Notes under the pieces: generated by a model
Told to the model about the DNA's origin: nothing
Databases searched by the model: none
The model's input: only the letters and a program-made list of their open reading frames with translations
Origin: Firmicutes bacterium UBA1426
GTDB lineage: Bacteria > Bacillota > Clostridia > Peptostreptococcales > Anaerovoracaceae
Direction of reading: 5' to 3'
Length of the DNA: 8,551 bases
Assembly (NCBI GenBank): GCA_002329675.1
Contig: DCUA01000117.1
Coordinates: forward strand, 3,439 to 11,989
Part shown: positions 7,169 to 8,551 of the stretch, piece by piece
How the letters are laid out: each line of letters starts with the position of its first letter
How positions within the stretch are numbered: the first letter of the stretch is position 1
Position numbers and translations under genes: made by a program

Positions 7169-7190
7169 ATAAAATACGATGCTATTTTAT
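7169..7190. promoter_or_regulatory. Perfect 8-bp inverted repeat over the nnrD promoter
   Basis: ATAAAATA (7169-7176) and TATTTTAT (7183-7190) are exact reverse complements around the six-base centre CGATGC. The repeat overlaps the candidate -10 box and start point of nnrD, a usual place for a repressor operator. The binding protein is unknown. AT-rich palindromes arise by chance more often than GC-rich ones. Confidence 0.45.
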
Positions 7191-7212
7191 CCTCTTTCCG
7201 CACTTTCGTAAA
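7184..7212 (-). promoter_or_regulatory. Candidate promoter of nnrD
   Basis: On the minus strand TTTACG (7212-7207, four of six to the -35 consensus), a 17-base spacer and TAAAAT (7189-7184, five of six to the -10) are followed by a start near 7177. This leaves a leader of roughly 28 bases ending in the GGTGGAG ribosome site. It is the best-spaced pair in the region. Confidence 0.55.
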
Positions 7213-7268
7213 CATCCTTCACTATAAAGTAAAGAACTTGTCATATTGTAGTTTTATTTTATTCTGTA

Positions 7269-7298
7269 TTGCATCAAAGCAAGGTTTCGGTTTATAAT
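7269..7298 (+). promoter_or_regulatory. Candidate promoter of the mgtE leader
   Basis: A perfect TATAAT (7293-7298) is preceded, across 18 bases, by TTGCAT (7269-7274), which matches the -35 consensus only in its TTG. The start would lie near 7305, giving mgtE a leader of about 210 bases that contains the short open frame and the pairing segments. Confidence 0.45.
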
Positions 7299-7360
7299 TA
7301 CTGTTAGGCCTGTAAAGGAATTTGTTTATTAATATCATGTTATTGGAGGTGAAAGCATAC

Positions 7361-7441
7361 ATGGATTCCGGTCCCAGTCCTACCGACAAACGCATCGGTA
7401 AAAGATCTGCACATGTCCCTGCTTTCGCGGAATCTCTTTAG
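7361..7441 (+). CDS. Candidate 26-codon leader peptide upstream of mgtE
   Basis: ATG at 7361 runs 26 codons to TAG at 7439-7441 and is preceded by a strong ribosome site (GGAGGTGA at 7345-7352, eight bases away). The peptide starts MDSGPSPTDKRIGKR, so acidic and proline residues (D2, P5, P7, D9) come first and a basic patch follows. The Salmonella/E. coli Mg2+ leader MgtL likewise has acidic and proline codons at its start, where ribosomes become unstable at low Mg2+; the likeness is by analogy only. It ends 73 bases before the mgtE start, and its last codons and stop can pair with the mgtE ribosome site. I do not recognise the peptide. The alternative is that this stretch is an RNA element and the frame is accidental; the strong ribosome site argues for translation. 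Confidence 0.45.
   Translation: MDSGPSPTDKRIGKRSAHVPAFAESL
7363..7435 (+). promoter_or_regulatory. Foldable RNA body within the mgtE leader
   Basis: GGATTCCG (7363-7370) pairs with CGGAATCT (7428-7435): seven Watson-Crick pairs plus one wobble, closing a domain of about 73 bases. Inside it, TACCGA (7381-7386) and TCGGTA (7395-7400) form a perfect six-pair hairpin with an eight-base loop, and AAAG (7401-7404) can pair with CTTT (7422-7425). Together they could make a three-way junction. The closing stem uses part of the anti-Shine-Dalgarno segment, so forming it would free the mgtE ribosome site. It matches no riboswitch class I can recall. Confidence 0.4.
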
Positions 7442-7506
7442 GTTTTCATTCTCTGACAGATATTCTCGTAAGCTTTGGATTGTGCGCCTATAATAAATAA
7501 GGAGGT
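7432..7506 (+). promoter_or_regulatory. Anti-Shine-Dalgarno pairing that could sequester the mgtE ribosome site
   Basis: AUCUCUUUA (7432-7440), at the end of the leader frame, pairs with UAAGGAGGU (7498-7506) in nine continuous pairs, two of them G-U. This covers the whole mgtE Shine-Dalgarno sequence. The loop between is 57 bases. Competing partners for the first strand are the closing stem at 7363-7370 and UAAAGGAAUUU at 7313-7323 (one mismatch in eleven). Caveat: any pyrimidine-rich run pairs with a ribosome site to some degree. Confidence 0.42.
7499..7505 (+). promoter_or_regulatory. mgtE ribosome binding site that decides the start
   Basis: AAGGAGG is followed by two in-frame ATG codons, at 7509 and 7515. 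The first is only three bases away, too close for efficient initiation. The second is nine bases away, in the usual range, so ATG 7515 is preferred. Confidence 0.75.
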
Positions 7507-7514
7507 ACATGCCC

Positions 7515-8551
7515 ATGGAATACGATAGAGATTATCTGACAGAGGAGAGCATCTCCCGGATCATAGAGTTAATCGAGCAGAAAAACTACATTAAAGCCAG
7601 GGAAGAGCTTTTGAATTTCAATGAAGTGGACATCGCAGAAATCCTGGAGGATGTCATGGAGGTCGCAGGTGTGGACAAGACCATCGTGCTTTTCCGCACC
7701 CTTCCAAAGGATATTTCTGTTGAGGTTTTTTCATACCTGGATATCGAAGAGCAATTGACAATCATCAATGCCATTACGGATAAAGAGCTTCATTATATAT
7801 TTGAGGAGCTGGCCTTCGACGACATGATCGACGTTTTGGAAGAGCTTCCCGCCAATATCGTAGATAAGATCCTGGAAAAATCCACAAAAGAAGAAAGAAA
7901 ACTCATCAACACCTTCCTGAACTATCCGGAGTACAGTGCAGGCAGCCTGATGACTCCCGATTATATCAGCCTACAGAAGGATATGACGGTAAAGGATGCA
8001 CTGGCCTACATTAAAAAGGAAGGGATGGACAGCGAAACGATCTATACCTGCTATGTGAAGGATACAGGGCGAAAGCTCATCGGTATCGTCTCCCTCAGGT
8101 CGCTGGTCATCTCGGATGACCATGTGCAGTTGAAAGACATTATGCAGACGGACTTTGTGTCTGTCAATGTCATGGATGACCAGGAAGAAGTCTCAAACAA
8201 GTTCATTCGTTACGGTTTCCTGGCCATGCCTGTTGTGGACAACGAAAACCGGCTTGTAGGTATTATTACCGTAGATGACATTCTGGATATCATTGATGAA
8301 GAGACCACGGAGGACTTCCAGAAGATGGCCGGTGTTGCGGCTTCCACGGAAGAATATCTGGATATGAGCGTCTGGAGGCATGCAAGGAACCGCTTCCCCT
8401 GGCTGCTTTTCCTGATGGTATCCCTCATGCTCACCGGTCTCATCATCACCCAGTTCGAAGAGCTTCTCTCCCGTGCCATTGTTCTGGTAGCTTACCTCCC
8501 CCTTCTCATGGGTACAGGAGGGAATTCCGGATCGCAGTCGGCCACTTTGAT
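7515..8551 (+). CDS. mgtE: MgtE-family magnesium channel/transporter (C-terminus cut by window edge)
   Basis: 345 codons are present before the right edge; full MgtE proteins have about 450 residues. The order is typical: an acidic N-terminal helical superhelix domain (about residues 15-140), then from M146 (MTPDY) two CBS domains (about 146-265, with CYVKDTGRKLIGIVSLRSL and AMPVVDNENRLVGIITVDDILDII), a connecting plug helix, and membrane helix 1 from W296 (WLLFLMVSLMLTG). The sequence stops just after the conserved pore-region block PLLMGTGGNSGSQSATL. In characterised MgtE the N and CBS domains bind Mg2+ and close the pore when cytoplasmic Mg2+ is high. The gene is divergent from nnrD and has a leader of about 210 bases with candidate translational control. 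An in-frame ATG at 7509 would add only two residues. Confidence 0.95.
   Translation, partial: MEYDRDYLTEESISRIIELIEQKNYIKAREELLNFNEVDIAEILEDVMEVAGVDKTIVLFRTLPKDISVEVFSYLDIEEQLTIINAITDKELHYIFEELAFDDMIDVLEELPANIVDKILEKSTKEERKLINTFLNYPEYSAGSLMTPDYISLQKDMTVKDALAYIKKEGMDSETIYTCYVKDTGRKLIGIVSLRSLVISDDHVQLKDIMQTDFVSVNVMDDQEEVSNKFIRYGFLAMPVVDNENRLVGIITVDDILDIIDEETTEDFQKMAGVAASTEEYLDMSVWRHARNRFPWLLFLMVSLMLTGLIITQFEELLSRAIVLVAYLPLLMGTGGNSGSQSATL

Larger units (their letters stand above)
7149..7514. other. Divergent intergenic region between nnrD and mgtE
   Basis: 366 bases without a large gene. The left part (7149-7215) carries the nnrD ribosome site, palindrome and promoter. The middle (7216-7268) is AT-rich with no feature I can support. 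The right part (7269-7514) holds the candidate mgtE promoter, a short leader open frame and pairing RNA segments. I see no M-box, T-box, cobalamin or yybP-ykoY riboswitch consensus and no intrinsic terminator. Confidence 0.75.

Noticed and set aside
7489..7494. Perfect TATAAT just before mgtE, as its promoter
   Set aside because: The start would fall near 7501, inside the ribosome site, leaving no room for a leader, and there is no matching -35 box at 16-18 bases.
7300..7514. M-box (ykoK) Mg2+ riboswitch upstream of mgtE
   Set aside because: The conserved GGUGAGGCUCC-type core and the CUACGAUUGAAG-type end are not present; only short likenesses such as GUUAGG are seen.
8193..8479. Two short minus-strand open frames opposite mgtE
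   Set aside because: They overlap the conserved CBS and membrane coding sequence of mgtE and have no convincing ribosome site or family resemblance.

Overview
The window looks like a chromosomal segment of a low-to-mid GC Gram-positive anaerobe of the Clostridia (Bacillota). The grounds are clean AGGAGG-type ribosome sites, an EndoA/MazF toxin very close to the Bacillus form, S-layer homology (SLH) domains, and CsaB, the enzyme that pyruvylates the wall polysaccharide SLH domains bind. No IS element, phage gene, tRNA, rRNA or CRISPR array is visible. Genus assignment is not possible from this sequence alone.

Minus strand, read right to left: nnrD (NAD(P)H-hydrate dehydratase, 7148-6294); an EndoAI-type ribbon-helix-helix antitoxin (6206-5940); EndoA/MazF RNase toxin (5894-5535); a 144-residue exported or membrane-anchored protein of unknown function (5499-5065); a 1005-residue secreted phosphodiester-glycosidase-family protein ending in three SLH motifs (5002-1985); and a two-domain protein fusing a GT4 glycosyltransferase to the polysaccharide pyruvyl transferase CsaB (1974 to the left edge, incomplete). 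Gaps are 10 to 87 bases and none holds a recognisable intrinsic terminator. The row may therefore be read as one unit with an internal promoter in front of the antitoxin. The last three genes form a cell-surface set: a wall-attached enzyme, a small exported partner candidate, and the enzyme that makes the SLH anchor ligand.

Plus strand, right end: a 366-base divergent intergenic region, then mgtE, a Mg2+ channel/transporter that runs off the right edge within its membrane domain. The mgtE leader is the most interesting non-coding stretch. It has a candidate promoter, a 26-codon open frame with a strong ribosome site, a foldable body inside that frame, and a pyrimidine-rich end of the frame that can pair base for base with the mgtE Shine-Dalgarno sequence. 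No M-box (the usual Mg2+ riboswitch) is recognisable. This is a candidate Mg2+-responsive translational leader of a different kind.

Regulatory DNA is also clear on the minus strand. The antitoxin promoter is near consensus (TTGACA-N17-TATACT) and is followed by a perfect 11-bp inverted repeat fitting an autoregulatory operator. The nnrD promoter candidate also overlaps a perfect 8-bp inverted repeat. The functional calls for the major genes are firm; those for the regulatory RNA are hypotheses.
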